Shown here: one piece after another, positions 6,647-15,362 of the stretch
How the letters are laid out: every line of letters begins with the position of its first letter
How positions within the stretch are numbered: position 1 is the first letter of the stretch
Assembly: GCA_002378665.1 (NCBI GenBank)
Contig: DFSO01000070.1
Span: forward strand, 1-21,661
Direction: 5' to 3'
DNA length: 21,661 bases
Source: Loktanella sp. UBA3435
Lineage (GTDB): Bacteria > Pseudomonadota > Alphaproteobacteria > Rhodobacterales > Rhodobacteraceae
Notes under the pieces: model-generated
Told to the model about the DNA's origin: nothing
What the model saw: only the letters and a program-made list of their open reading frames with translations
The model's database searches: none
Program-made: the position numbers and the translations under genes

Positions 6647-8473
6647 ATGGACGACCAGAACAAAAACCTCATTCTTGCAACGGCGCTGAGTGCGCTGGTG
6701 ATTGTAACGTGGACCTTAATATTCCCGCCTGAAGTGACCCCCGTGGAGCCTGATGCATTGCCAACGGCAAGCGCAGAGGTCAGCAGCACCACACCTGTTG
6801 CCGACCCACTGAGTGGCACAGCCACTCTTTTGGAGGCGACAGATCCAGCCGCCGATGCGCCGCGCGTTTCCATTGAAACACCCGAGCTTTCTGGATCTAT
6901 TTCTTTGGTAGGCGGGCGCATCGACGATCTGTCCTTGACCCAATACAAAGAGACATTGAAAGACGGCTCTCCAATCGTGCAGCTGTTGCGCCCCGTCGGT
7001 GAAGCTGACGCATATTTCGCCTCGTTTGGCTGGACAGGCGTCGACGGCCTTCCAACAGAGGCAGTGCCTGGCCCTGATACACTCTGGTCGATCGAAAGCG
7101 GTGAAACGCTAACCCCATCCAGCCCAGTCACTCTGAAATGGAACAATGGCCAAGGTCAGATTTTCCGCAATACCGTCAGCATAGACGACAAGTTCATGTT
7201 CACCTTTGCGCAATCCATTGAGAACGCGACACAAAATGCGGTTGCCGCACGCGCTTACGGCCTGCTCCGCCGTCATGGCGAGCCTACCAACCTGAAAAAG
7301 TTCTTCATTCTACACGAAGGTCTCGTCCGTATGTCGGACGGCCAGTTAGAAGAAACCAAATACTCCAAGCTTGCAGACTACGCAGTCGATCCACGCGAAG
7401 GCACACAAGCCGAGCGGATTGATGTCACCCAGAACGGCTGGATCGGCTACACTGATCACTACTGGATGACGACGCTGATCCCCGATCAAAACCTACCATT
7501 CCGTTCAACGAGCAAATATTTTGCTTCACGCGATCTTTATCAAGCAGAAGCCGTCATGGACCTGACAACTGTTGCTGCGGGTGAGACTGCGACAGTCACG
7601 ACACGCATGTTTGCGGGCGCCAAAGAGTGGGAAACCATTCGTGACTACGAAAATAATCAGGATGTAACAGGATTTCTTGATAGCATTGACTGGGGCTGGT
7701 TCTTCTTCCTGACCAAGCCGATCTTTTGGCTCCTTCACACATTGCACCAGTTTATTGGCAACATGGGTTGGTCGATCATTGCATTGACCGTGATCCTGAA
7801 AGCGCTCGTTCTGCCGCTTGCGTATAAATCATACGTGTCGATGGCGAAGATGAAAGAGCTTCAGCCAGAGATGGAGAAGCTGAAAGAGCGCACGGGCGAA
7901 GACAAACAGGCCATGCAGCAAGGCATGATGAAGCTCTACAAAGAGAACAAGGTGAACCCTGCGTCTGGCTGCTTGCCAATCCTGCTGCAAATTCCGATCT
8001 TCTTCTCACTCTATAAGGTGATCTTCGTCACGATCGAATTGCGCCATGTGCCGTGGTTGGGCTGGATTCGTGACCTTAGCGCGCCTGATCCATCATCGAT
8101 CCTGAACCTGTTCGGCCTATTGCCATGGGGGGTACCAGAGGTCGGCAGTATCTTTGCAATCTTTAGCCTTGGTGTTCTGCCAATCATCTTGGGTATCTCG
8201 ATGTGGATGCAGCAAAAACTGAACCTCGCGCCAACTGAACCCACGCAGAAAATGATCATGGCATGGATGCCTTGGGTCTTCATGTTCATGCTTGGCTCGT
8301 TTGCAAGCGGCTTGGTTCTCTACTGGATCGCAAACAACACGATCACGTTCACCCAACAGTATTTGATTATGCGCAGCCACGGCGCAAAGCCTGACGTCTT
8401 TGGCAACATCAAATCTGGCTTTAGCCGCAAGGACAAAGCCGCCAACGACCCCAAAGCCCCGAAAGGGAAATAA
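6647..8473 (+). CDS. yidC: Membrane protein insertase YidC
   Basis: A 608-residue inner-membrane insertase/chaperone of the YidC/Oxa1/Alb3 family. An N-terminal membrane anchor (about 7-26) is followed by a large periplasmic domain (about 60-340). The insertase core holds five predicted membrane segments. Its first cytoplasmic loop carries SYVSMAKMKELQPEMEKLKER, then NPASGCLPILLQIPIFFSLYKV; the final segment is GLVLYWIANNTITFTQQYLI. The hydrophilic-groove positive charge, Arg in E. coli, is Lys385 here, as is common in alphaproteobacteria. A GGCGG motif lies 6 bases before the ATG. The 207-base gap after ttcA contains TTGACC at 6581 but no convincing -10. The gene abuts the MOSC gene with no spacing. 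Confidence 0.97.
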   Translation: MDDQNKNLILATALSALVIVTWTLIFPPEVTPVEPDALPTASAEVSSTTPVADPLSGTATLLEATDPAADAPRVSIETPELSGSISLVGGRIDDLSLTQYKETLKDGSPIVQLLRPVGEADAYFASFGWTGVDGLPTEAVPGPDTLWSIESGETLTPSSPVTLKWNNGQGQIFRNTVSIDDKFMFTFAQSIENATQNAVAARAYGLLRRHGEPTNLKKFFILHEGLVRMSDGQLEETKYSKLADYAVDPREGTQAERIDVTQNGWIGYTDHYWMTTLIPDQNLPFRSTSKYFASRDLYQAEAVMDLTTVAAGETATVTTRMFAGAKEWETIRDYENNQDVTGFLDSIDWGWFFFLTKPIFWLLHTLHQFIGNMGWSIIALTVILKALVLPLAYKSYVSMAKMKELQPEMEKLKERTGEDKQAMQQGMMKLYKENKVNPASGCLPILLQIPIFFSLYKVIFVTIELRHVPWLGWIRDLSAPDPSSILNLFGLLPWGVPEVGSIFAIFSLGVLPIILGISMWMQQKLNLAPTEPTQKMIMAWMPWVFMFMLGSFASGLVLYWIANNTITFTQQYLIMRSHGAKPDVFGNIKSGFSRKDKAANDPKAPKGK

Positions 8474-9229
8474 TTGGTCGCCGTCACATCCCTGTGGCGA
8501 CACCCCATCAAAAGCCATGGTCGAGAGGCCTTGGCTTTTGTTGATTTGGTGGCGGGTCAATCCATGCCTTGGGATCGGCACTGGGCCGTTACCCATGCCG
8601 ATACCAAATTTTCGACGTCCGATCCTGCATGGGTCATGTGCCGTAACTTTATGATCGGCAGCATGATCCCCCGATTGGCAGGGATTTGGGCCGATTTTGA
8701 CGAAACGACACGAGAAATCACGCTGCGGCATGCTGATCTCCCCGAGATCACCTTTGCGCCAGGCAGCCCTGCTGACGTCACCCGTTTTCTCACTTGGGTC
8801 ACACCCTTGTCCCCTGCAGATAAGCGCCATCCCACTGGCGTTGTCTCGCTTGGAAACCAAGGCATCACAGACACGGACTATCCCTCCATTTCGATCCTCA
8901 ACATGGCAAGCCACGCAGATGTCGCCCGCCACTTGGGCCATCCACTTGAGATCGCGCGCTGGCGCGGCAATATTTGGCTCGACGGCATGTCCGCTTGGCA
9001 AGAATGGGATTGGGTCGGACGCGACATTCAAATTGGTCAAACGGTTTTGCGGATCAAAGAACCCATCATGCGCTGTATGCACACCACAGTTAACCCAAAT
9101 ACTGGTGAGCGCGACGTTGATACTTTGGCGGTTTTGCGCGACAACTGGGATCATCAAAATTTTGGCATCTATGCCGAAGTCATCCGAGGCGGTAACATCA
9201 GCCTTGGCGACACAGCCGAGGTACTATGA
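8474..9229 (+). CDS. MOSC domain-containing protein
   Basis: A 251-residue protein with an N-terminal MOSC_N beta-barrel start (VTSLWRHPIKSHGREAL) and a C-terminal MOSC domain (about 110-245). The conserved cysteine motif is RCMHTTVNPNTGERD with Cys201. MOSC domains are found in Moco sulfurases and mARC-type enzymes, where this cysteine can bind molybdenum; the actual reaction here is unknown. The only start consistent with the N-terminal motif is TTG at 8474, directly after the yidC TAA, with AGGGA 5 bases upstream inside yidC. It overlaps engB by four bases (ATGA). Its place between yidC and engB seems to be an alphaproteobacterial arrangement, suggesting co-expression without a proven shared function. 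Confidence 0.92.
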   Translation: MVAVTSLWRHPIKSHGREALAFVDLVAGQSMPWDRHWAVTHADTKFSTSDPAWVMCRNFMIGSMIPRLAGIWADFDETTREITLRHADLPEITFAPGSPADVTRFLTWVTPLSPADKRHPTGVVSLGNQGITDTDYPSISILNMASHADVARHLGHPLEIARWRGNIWLDGMSAWQEWDWVGRDIQIGQTVLRIKEPIMRCMHTTVNPNTGERDVDTLAVLRDNWDHQNFGIYAEVIRGGNISLGDTAEVL

Positions 9230-9879
9230 CTATGCAGATCCGCTTTATCGAAGCCCCCGAACCAACTGACGAAGAGCGCGAAAAGGGTCGTTTGCTCTTT
9301 GCGGGCGAGACCACATTTCTCAAAGGCGTTGTCGCTATGGATGGCCTACCAGAGGCTGACCGCACCGAGGTGTGCTTTGCAGGTCGTTCCAACGTGGGCA
9401 AATCATCCCTGATCAACGCGCTTACAGGGCGCAAGGGCCTTGCGCGTGCGTCCAACACACCCGGCCGGACACAAGAGATTAACTTCTTCACGGCGGGCGA
9501 TTTCTACGTCGTCGATTTGCCGGGCTACGGCTTTGCCAATGCGCCCGTCGCTGTGGTCGAGAAATGGCAGCGCCTGCTCAAGCAATACCTTTCCGGTCGC
9601 CCAACCCTGCGCCGCGTTTTTGTTCTGATCGACGCGCGCCACGGGGCAAAAGACGTCGACGAAGAGATCATGTCTCTGCTCGACCGCTCTGCCGTGACCT
9701 TCCAAGTTGTCATGACCAAAGTTGACAAACTGCGCGGTGATGCCCTTGAGGCGTCTCTCGCAAAGACCCGCGAGGCTCTTGCCAAGCACCCCGCCGCCTA
9801 CCCCGAACTGATCTTGTCTTCATCTGAAAAAGGCGACGGGATTGAAAAATTACGCGCAATTATAGCAGGTATATCATGA
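9226..9879 (+). CDS. engB: Ribosome biogenesis GTP-binding protein EngB (YihA/YsxC)
   Basis: A 217-residue TRAFAC GTPase of the EngB family, required for 50S subunit assembly. The G motifs are all present: P-loop GRSNVGKS (53-60), G2 TPGRTQ near 78-83, G3 DLPGYG (97-102), G4 TKVDK (164-168), and a G5-like SSSEKGDG near the C terminus. GYGFA after DLP is characteristic of EngB. The ATG overlaps the MOSC stop; a second in-frame Met two codons later is an alternative start. The stop overlaps argB as ATGA, so yidC, MOSC, engB and argB are probably translated in a coupled run. Confidence 0.97.
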   Translation: MTMQIRFIEAPEPTDEEREKGRLLFAGETTFLKGVVAMDGLPEADRTEVCFAGRSNVGKSSLINALTGRKGLARASNTPGRTQEINFFTAGDFYVVDLPGYGFANAPVAVVEKWQRLLKQYLSGRPTLRRVFVLIDARHGAKDVDEEIMSLLDRSAVTFQVVMTKVDKLRGDALEASLAKTREALAKHPAAYPELILSSSEKGDGIEKLRAIIAGIS

Positions 9880-10751
9880 AAAAGAGGACGCCAGATATGG
9901 ATCAAGATTGGATCGCCACCGCGCGGACGTTGTCGCAGGCTCTCCCCTACCTTCAGCGATATGCTGGGGCCACTGTGGTAATCAAGCTCGGCGGCCATGC
10001 GATGGGCAGCGACGAGGCGATGTATAGCTTTGCCCGCGACGTTGTGTTGATGCAGCAAGTTGGCGTGAACCCTGTCGTCGTGCATGGTGGCGGCCCAATG
10101 ATCAACGAGATGCTCAAGAAGCTCGATATCAAATCCGAGTTCGTGAACGGCAAGCGAGTCACTGATCAGGCGACCATGGACGTCGTTGAAATGGTCCTGT
10201 CTGGCAAAGTGAACAATCGCATCGTGCAAGCGATCAGTGATGAGGGCGGCAAGGCCGTTGGCGTTTCTGGTAAAGACGCGAACCTGATGATCTGCGAGCA
10301 GACGAACCCTGATCTGGGCCTCGTCGGCACACCAGTAAAAATGGACGTCACGATCCTACGCGACCTGCACGCCGCCAAAGCGATCCCTGTGATTGCACCA
10401 CTTGGCATGGGCTATGAGGGCGAAACCTATAACGTGAACGGTGACACTGTTGCTGGCGCGGTTGCAGGTGCGCTGAAGGCTGACCGCCTGTTGCTTCTGA
10501 CCGACGTTTCAGGCGTGAAAGACAAAGACGGCAACATCCTGACCGAGATGTCCCCAAAACAGATCGAAGCCTTGATCGCAGACGGTACCATCGCTGGCGG
10601 TATGATCCCGAAAACAGAAACCGCACTCGATGCGATTTCCAAAGGGGTACGCGCTGTCGTCATCTTGGATGGCCGCGCCTCAAACGCTTGCTTGCTAGAG
10701 CTTTTCACAGACCACGGTGCAGGCTCCCTGATCCGCGAACCGCGCGATTGA
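9876..10751 (+). CDS. argB: Acetylglutamate kinase
   Basis: A 291-residue amino-acid kinase that phosphorylates N-acetylglutamate, the second step of arginine synthesis. The ATP-binding motif VVIKLGGHAMG includes Lys37, GGGPMI (71-76) lines the substrate site, and NVNGDTVAGAVAGAL and GGMIPKTETAL are family signatures. The N-terminal helix preceding the core (TLSQALPYLQRYAG) is of the kind seen in arginine-inhibited, hexameric enzymes, so feedback control is likely. The first ATG overlaps engB by four bases. An in-frame ATG at 9897 has a better Shine-Dalgarno (AGAGGA, 8 bases away) and would shorten the protein by seven residues; both starts are plausible. Confidence 0.97.
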   Translation: MKKRTPDMDQDWIATARTLSQALPYLQRYAGATVVIKLGGHAMGSDEAMYSFARDVVLMQQVGVNPVVVHGGGPMINEMLKKLDIKSEFVNGKRVTDQATMDVVEMVLSGKVNNRIVQAISDEGGKAVGVSGKDANLMICEQTNPDLGLVGTPVKMDVTILRDLHAAKAIPVIAPLGMGYEGETYNVNGDTVAGAVAGALKADRLLLLTDVSGVKDKDGNILTEMSPKQIEALIADGTIAGGMIPKTETALDAISKGVRAVVILDGRASNACLLELFTDHGAGSLIREPRD

Positions 10752-11371
10752 CCCTAAAGGGCCTTGCAGATGTGGGCCTTATGTCCATGGGCCATTGCTC
10801 TGTGCAGCAGAGCGATGGTTTGGACCGTGATCATGGCACACTGATCCTGCTTGGCCCTGACGAGCCTGCGTTCTGGGGGCTCTTTTCAGCATCCCCCGAA
10901 TACCTAGACGGAAACCCCGATCCAATGGATCGCTGGTCGCGGCGTATGATTGACGCGATTGCCACAAAAACTGGCGGCGTCGCCTATTACCCCTTTGGTG
11001 GCCCGCCATTCCAACCCTTCTACACATGGGCGCTGCGCAGTGGCCGCGCATGGGCCTCACCGATTGGCTTTCTTGTGCATGACATCGCAGGGCTTTTTGC
11101 ATCTTATCGCGGGGCGGTCTGGGTGCCTGAACAACTTACACCCGAAACAAGCCTATCACCCTGCGCCACGTGCCCCGCACCCTGCAAGACCGCCTGCCCC
11201 GTCGATGCCCTAGCCGCCACCTACAACGTTGACGCGTGCAAAACCTATCTCGCAACCAAGGCTGGTACGCACTGCATGACGAAAGGTTGCGCCGCACGGC
11301 GCGCCTGTCCCGTTGGTGCCACCCGCCGCCTACCCGCCCAAGCCGCATTCCATATGGAGGCCTTTCTATGA
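10748..11371 (+). CDS. Cysteine-rich ferredoxin-like Fe-S protein
   Basis: A 207-residue protein resembling a ferredoxin-annotated family that I associate with Rhodobacteraceae. An N-terminal domain without known motif contains HGTLILLGPDEPAFW and later YYPFGGPPFQPF and SGRAWASPIGFLVHD. The C-terminal part holds eight cysteines: Cys139, 142, 146 and 150 in CATCPAPCKTACP, then Cys164, 176, 181 and 187, the last in RRACP. This resembles the cluster-binding end of QueG-type proteins, so one or two [4Fe-4S] clusters are likely. The start is uncertain. TTG at 10748, overlapping the argB stop, best keeps the N terminus; ATG at 10781 is the alternative. The role is unknown. The gene overlaps the downstream phosphatase gene by four bases. 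Confidence 0.85.
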   Translation: MTLKGLADVGLMSMGHCSVQQSDGLDRDHGTLILLGPDEPAFWGLFSASPEYLDGNPDPMDRWSRRMIDAIATKTGGVAYYPFGGPPFQPFYTWALRSGRAWASPIGFLVHDIAGLFASYRGAVWVPEQLTPETSLSPCATCPAPCKTACPVDALAATYNVDACKTYLATKAGTHCMTKGCAARRACPVGATRRLPAQAAFHMEAFL

Positions 11372-11880
11372 CCCGTCTCATTCTGATCCGTCACGGTAAA
11401 TCCAGTTGGGATGATCCCTTTGGCGATGATCATGCCCGCACACTTAACCAACGCGGCAGAGACGCCGCAAAGGCCATTGGCGCGTGGTTGCAGTCAATGG
11501 GGTACATTCCCGACCTGATGCTCGTCTCTGACGCTGTGCGCACCGCTGAGACCTCGAACCTGATCCTTCCTGCGTTTGAGGTGGCGCCAACCGTCAAGTT
11601 CAAGCCATCGCTCTACCACGCGTCCCCTGACACCATCCTCGATCTCGTGCGGCGCGAAGACGCGAGCTGCATCGCCGTGATCGCGCATAATCCGGGGATG
11701 GGGATGCTGGCCAATGGTTTGGTCAAGAAACGCCCCGCGCATCCGCGCTTTGACGACTACCCGACATGTGCCACGACAATCATCGACTTTGATGGCGTGA
11801 TTGGGCGAAGCCAAGGTGAGATCGTTGATTTCACGGTCCCCCGAGACCTGATCGGCGCTGCTGGACGCGAGACAGACTAA
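11368..11880 (+). CDS. SixA-like histidine phosphatase family protein
   Basis: A 170-residue histidine phosphatase (phosphoglycerate mutase superfamily, short SixA-like branch). The catalytic RHG motif is in LILIRHGKSSW (His9), the second arginine probably lies in SDAVRTAET, and the second catalytic histidine is His107 in VIAHNPGMG. SixA itself removes phosphate from a histidine-phosphotransfer protein, but many homologues act on small molecules, so the substrate is open. GGAGG lies 7 bases before the ATG within the end of the preceding gene; ATG and TGA overlap. It is the last gene of the yidC run, followed at once by a strong terminator. Confidence 0.92.
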   Translation: MTRLILIRHGKSSWDDPFGDDHARTLNQRGRDAAKAIGAWLQSMGYIPDLMLVSDAVRTAETSNLILPAFEVAPTVKFKPSLYHASPDTILDLVRREDASCIAVIAHNPGMGMLANGLVKKRPAHPRFDDYPTCATTIIDFDGVIGRSQGEIVDFTVPRDLIGAAGRETD

Positions 11881-11884
11881 ACGA

Positions 11885-11914
11885 AAAAAGCCCCCGCAAT
11901 TGCAGGGGCTTTTT
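11885..11914. terminator. Bidirectional intrinsic terminator
   Basis: A symmetric hairpin, AAAAAGCCCC (11885-11894) with GGGGCTTTTT (11905-11914), has an inner GCAATTGC dyad and one C/A mismatch. T runs follow the stem on both strands. It lies 4 bases after the sixA-like stop and 18 bases before the bztD stop, between two convergent operons, so it probably ends both transcripts. Confidence 0.92.
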
Positions 11915-11932
11915 CTTTAGCTTGTCTACGGC

Positions 11933-12724
11933 TTAGTGGCCGAGAATTTGGCTCAAGAACAACTTGGTGCGCTCTGATTTCGGGTTCAAGAAGAACTCCT
12001 CAGGCTCGTTCTGCTCCACAATCTGACCTTGGTCCATAAAGATAACGCGGTTGGCAACCTGACGGGCAAAGCCCATCTCGTGCGTCACGCAGATCATTGT
12101 CATGCCTTCTTCGGCAAGTTCGATCATGGTGTCGAGCACTTCTTTGATCATCTCAGGGTCAAGCGCCGATGTCGGCTCGTCAAACAACATGATGCGTGGC
12201 TTCATGCAAAGCGAACGGGCAATCGCTACACGCTGCTGCTGTCCACCAGACAACTGACCAGGATACTTGTTCGCCTGATCAGGAATCTTCACCTTCTCAA
12301 GGTAATGCATCGCGATCTCTTCAGCTTCTTTCTTAGGTGTCTTGCGAACCCAGATTGGCGCCAAAGTGCAGTTCTCAAGGATCGTCAGGTGTGGGAACAG
12401 GTTGAAGTGCTGGAAGCACATGCCGACTTCAGAGCGGATCTTGTCGATGTTCTTAAGGTCGGACGACAATTCTGTCCCGTCCACGATGATCTGGCCCTGC
12501 TGGTGCACCTCAAGACGGTTGATGCAGCGGATCAGTGTCGATTTGCCAGAGCCCGACGGGCCACAGACAACGATACGCTCACCACGTTGCACCGTCAGGT
12601 TGATGTCACGCAGAACATGGAACGTGCCGTACCACTTGTTCATGTTGTGGATTTCAATCGCAACCTCGTCAGAGACTTCCATCTTGCTACGGTCGATTTT
12701 GCGTTCTGTTGCAGTATTAGACAT
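11933..12724 (-). CDS. bztD: Amino-acid ABC transporter ATP-binding protein (BztD/AapP type)
   Basis: A 263-residue ABC ATPase of the polar amino-acid uptake family. Walker A is GPSGSGKS (55-62), Q-loop Gln105, signature LSGGQQQR (158-165), Walker B IMLFDEP with Asp182 and Glu183, and switch His215 in VTHEMGFA. It should drive import through the BztB/BztC permeases encoded just upstream. GGGAGG lies 8 bases before the ATG, and the bztC stop is 14 bases away. It is the last gene of the bzt operon. The bzt naming rests on gene order and permease lengths; an aapJQMP-type general amino-acid transporter is the close alternative. Confidence 0.95.
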   Translation of the reverse strand: MSNTATERKIDRSKMEVSDEVAIEIHNMNKWYGTFHVLRDINLTVQRGERIVVCGPSGSGKSTLIRCINRLEVHQQGQIIVDGTELSSDLKNIDKIRSEVGMCFQHFNLFPHLTILENCTLAPIWVRKTPKKEAEEIAMHYLEKVKIPDQANKYPGQLSGGQQQRVAIARSLCMKPRIMLFDEPTSALDPEMIKEVLDTMIELAEEGMTMICVTHEMGFARQVANRVIFMDQGQIVEQNEPEEFFLNPKSERTKLFLSQILGH

Positions 12725-12738
12725 ATCAGATGCCTCCC

Positions 12739-14055
12739 TTAACGATGTTCACGCTGAAGCTTACGCTCCAGATAGAGTGAGTAGCGGCCCATGCTGAAGC
12801 AGAAGATGAAGAACATCAGGCCAATGAATACATAGAGTTCCCAGTAGATGCCGTTCCAATCAGTGGACGACCGGATGGAGTTGGTCAGACCAATTGGGTC
12901 AAGCAAGCCAATGAACACAACGAGGGTCGTATCTTTGAAAAGACCAATGAATGTGTTCACGATACCTGGGATCGAGATTTTCAATGCTTGGGGTAGGATG
13001 ATCAAGCGCATGGACTGCCAATAATCAAGACCAAGACTGTTAGCCCCTTCATATTGACCACTTGGCAAAGCCGCCAAACCACCGCGCACAACTTCCGCAA
13101 TGTAGGCCGCCGAGAACAGCGTCACCATGATGATCACACGCAGCATCAAGTCAAAGTTCGTGCCCGGAGGCAGGAAGTAGTTGAGCAATAGCGATGCAGT
13201 GAACAACCAAACAATCAGTGGCACGCCACGGATGACCTCAATGAAAGCGGTCGACAGCTTGTTCACGATAAACATGTCCGACTGACGGCCAAGCGCCAGA
13301 ACGATCCCAAGCGGCAGTGACAGGACGATACCCGCAACACCAATCACGATGGAGAGCATGAAGCCGCCAAAGTCTTTGGACTGAATAAATTCGAGCCCAA
13401 TTGGCAGGACAGAATGAATGGCTCCAGACAATGGCCCAGCGACATAAATCCAATAGAGCAATGGTACGATCACCGTTGCCAAAGCACCACCAATAGACCC
13501 CAGCATAGGCGTGCCGAATTTATTAACGGCATAGCCCAACACAAAGCCCATTGCGATTGCAATCGGGAGCCAAACAGAGCCACCCCAAAGCAAGAAGAAG
13601 AGCACGAAAGGCAGCGATGCGGAGGCAACAAGCCACTTACGGTCAATGCTTTGAAAGAGGACCGGCATAATGCCGACAACCATCAAGACAAGCGCCAAGA
13701 CTGGACGCCAGTATTCGCTTCTTGGATAGAACCCGAACAAGAGCTGCTCCCAGCGATCCGAAATAACCGCAAAGCAGGCCGCCGACGTTCCCGCAGGCAT
13801 CGTTGCATCGCGAATTTCGCGGCACTCGGTCAGCGACCCAGCATCCCAGATTGAATTCAAAAACCACGGCGCGATATGGCTGAGGATATAATAGACGAAC
13901 CAAATCGAAACGATTGTCAGGATCGAGTTAAGAACGCTCGAAAAGAGATTGTCGCGAAGCCACTTAATCGCACCTTTTTGACCAAGCGGCGGCTCCGCTT
14001 GTGCCAACATTTCTTCACGAACATAGCTGGGGTTTTGCGCAGTTGCGTTATCCAT
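12739..14055 (-). CDS. bztC: Amino-acid ABC transporter permease (BztC/AapM type)
   Basis: A 438-residue inner-membrane permease. A first membrane segment near residues 42-65 is followed by an extracytoplasmic loop with Cys78 and Cys94 and the RWEQLLFGFYP motif typical of BztC/AapM. More membrane segments and the transport core follow. The EAA-type motif that contacts the ATPase is in EGANSLGLDYWQSMRL with ILPQAL just after. The length is close to what I recall for Rhodobacter capsulatus BztC and longer than ordinary HisM-type permeases. The ATG is one base after the bztB stop, and its Shine-Dalgarno (AAGGAG) is formed by the last bztB codons, so translation is coupled. Confidence 0.94.
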   Translation of the reverse strand: MDNATAQNPSYVREEMLAQAEPPLGQKGAIKWLRDNLFSSVLNSILTIVSIWFVYYILSHIAPWFLNSIWDAGSLTECREIRDATMPAGTSAACFAVISDRWEQLLFGFYPRSEYWRPVLALVLMVVGIMPVLFQSIDRKWLVASASLPFVLFFLLWGGSVWLPIAIAMGFVLGYAVNKFGTPMLGSIGGALATVIVPLLYWIYVAGPLSGAIHSVLPIGLEFIQSKDFGGFMLSIVIGVAGIVLSLPLGIVLALGRQSDMFIVNKLSTAFIEVIRGVPLIVWLFTASLLLNYFLPPGTNFDLMLRVIIMVTLFSAAYIAEVVRGGLAALPSGQYEGANSLGLDYWQSMRLIILPQALKISIPGIVNTFIGLFKDTTLVVFIGLLDPIGLTNSIRSSTDWNGIYWELYVFIGLMFFIFCFSMGRYSLYLERKLQREHR

Positions 14056-14056
14056 A

Positions 14057-15268
14057 TCAGCGCTCCTTCAGCTTCATGCTGTTGTTATACAGGTTCATCA
14101 CAAACGAGATGATCAAACTCAACGCCAGATAGAACAGGCCGAGCAAGAGCATGCATTCAAGTGCACGTCCCGTCTGGTTCAGCGTGATGCCACCCAATGT
14201 CGCACGGACATCTGGGTACCCAACCGCAATCGCCAATGAAGAGTTCTTGGTAAGGTTCAGGAACTGCGAAATCAGCGGTGGAATAATCACACGCATCGCT
14301 TGTGGCAGAACAACAAGGCTCATTGTGCGGTTAGGCTGCATGCCCAACGCAAAAGCCGCTTCAGACTGGCCATTGCTGACCGCCATAATGCCCGCACGAA
14401 CGATCTCGGCAATAAAGGCGCCAGTGTAGAGCGACAACGCTATCCAAAGGGCGACCAGTGGGTTGCTGATTTGAATGCCACCCTTGAAGTTAAAGCCGCC
14501 CAATTCAGGGTAGCTAAGCGTCACAGGCTGGCCGAGAACAAACTGCGCAACAATCACTGGCACAAACGCCATCGCGATTGCAGGCCAAACCATTGGAAGC
14601 AGGCGCCCAGTATCAAACAAAAGCTTCTTGGCATAGCGACGGTAAGCAAATGCCCCGATGATCGACGCGATGAATACAGCAATCAGAATGCCAGAATTCT
14701 CGCCCCAGATCGGGCCGGGAATATAGATACCACGGTTCGTGATCGCGACGCTGTCCGAAAAGAACATGACCGCATCGCCACCTTCGCGGAAATCTTTCGG
14801 CTGAGGCATGCCTTCACTCATCACCGCATAGACAAGAACGATCCAAAGCAGCAAAGGAACGTTGCGAATACCTTCAACATAGAACGCCATCAAGCGAGAG
14901 ATGACCCAGTTCTTGGAAAGACGCAAAACACCGGCTAAGACGCCGATGATCGTCGCAGTCACACAGCCCATAACGGCCACAAGAAGCGTGTTCGCAATAC
15001 CAACTAGGGCGGCACGACCGTGCGACATGCTGTTGTCGTATTCAATCAATGTCTGCCCGATGTCATAACCGGCACGGCTGGACAGGAACCCGAAATCTGG
15101 CTCAAGGCCAAGATTGTCCAAGTTGGCAAGCAAGTTGTCGACTAGCCAATAGATACCGACACAGATCAAGGCCAGTGTAATGACCTGAATGGTCATCGAC
15201 CGATAGCGTGTGTCATATATAAGCTGACTTAGCCGAAAGGATTCCTTCGGCGCTTCAATAACAGACAT
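14057..15268 (-). CDS. bztB: Amino-acid ABC transporter permease (BztB/AapQ type)
   Basis: A 403-residue inner-membrane permease, partner of BztC. One membrane segment near residues 27-47 is followed by an extracytoplasmic domain with a GYDIGQTLIEYD segment, then the permease core. The EAA motif is in SEAAFALGMQPNRTMSL with VVLPQA just after. An upstream in-frame ATG (15310) was rejected because the ATG at 15268 has GGGGAGA 8 bases before it and gives the usual short N terminus (MSVIEAPKESFRLSQL). A 136-base gap containing an intrinsic terminator separates it from bztA, so its expression probably depends on read-through. Confidence 0.94.
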   Translation of the reverse strand: MSVIEAPKESFRLSQLIYDTRYRSMTIQVITLALICVGIYWLVDNLLANLDNLGLEPDFGFLSSRAGYDIGQTLIEYDNSMSHGRAALVGIANTLLVAVMGCVTATIIGVLAGVLRLSKNWVISRLMAFYVEGIRNVPLLLWIVLVYAVMSEGMPQPKDFREGGDAVMFFSDSVAITNRGIYIPGPIWGENSGILIAVFIASIIGAFAYRRYAKKLLFDTGRLLPMVWPAIAMAFVPVIVAQFVLGQPVTLSYPELGGFNFKGGIQISNPLVALWIALSLYTGAFIAEIVRAGIMAVSNGQSEAAFALGMQPNRTMSLVVLPQAMRVIIPPLISQFLNLTKNSSLAIAVGYPDVRATLGGITLNQTGRALECMLLLGLFYLALSLIISFVMNLYNNSMKLKER

Positions 15269-15362
15269 TTGTGTAATCTCCCCGTATATCCTGACGCTGC
15301 TTTTGCCCAATTTTTTGGACTTATGTCGTCTTAAGATATGTCGATTCTATAATCGTTTGTGG

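Noticed and set aside
8117..9157. Minus-strand open frame of 346 codons antisense to yidC and the MOSC gene
   Set aside because: It crosses the boundary of two well-supported plus-strand genes, has no recognisable motif, and follows their codon positions.
12029..12742. Plus-strand open frame of 237 codons antisense to bztD
   Set aside because: bztD has every ABC ATPase motif on the other strand. The antisense product is a low-complexity His/Arg/Leu-rich shadow.
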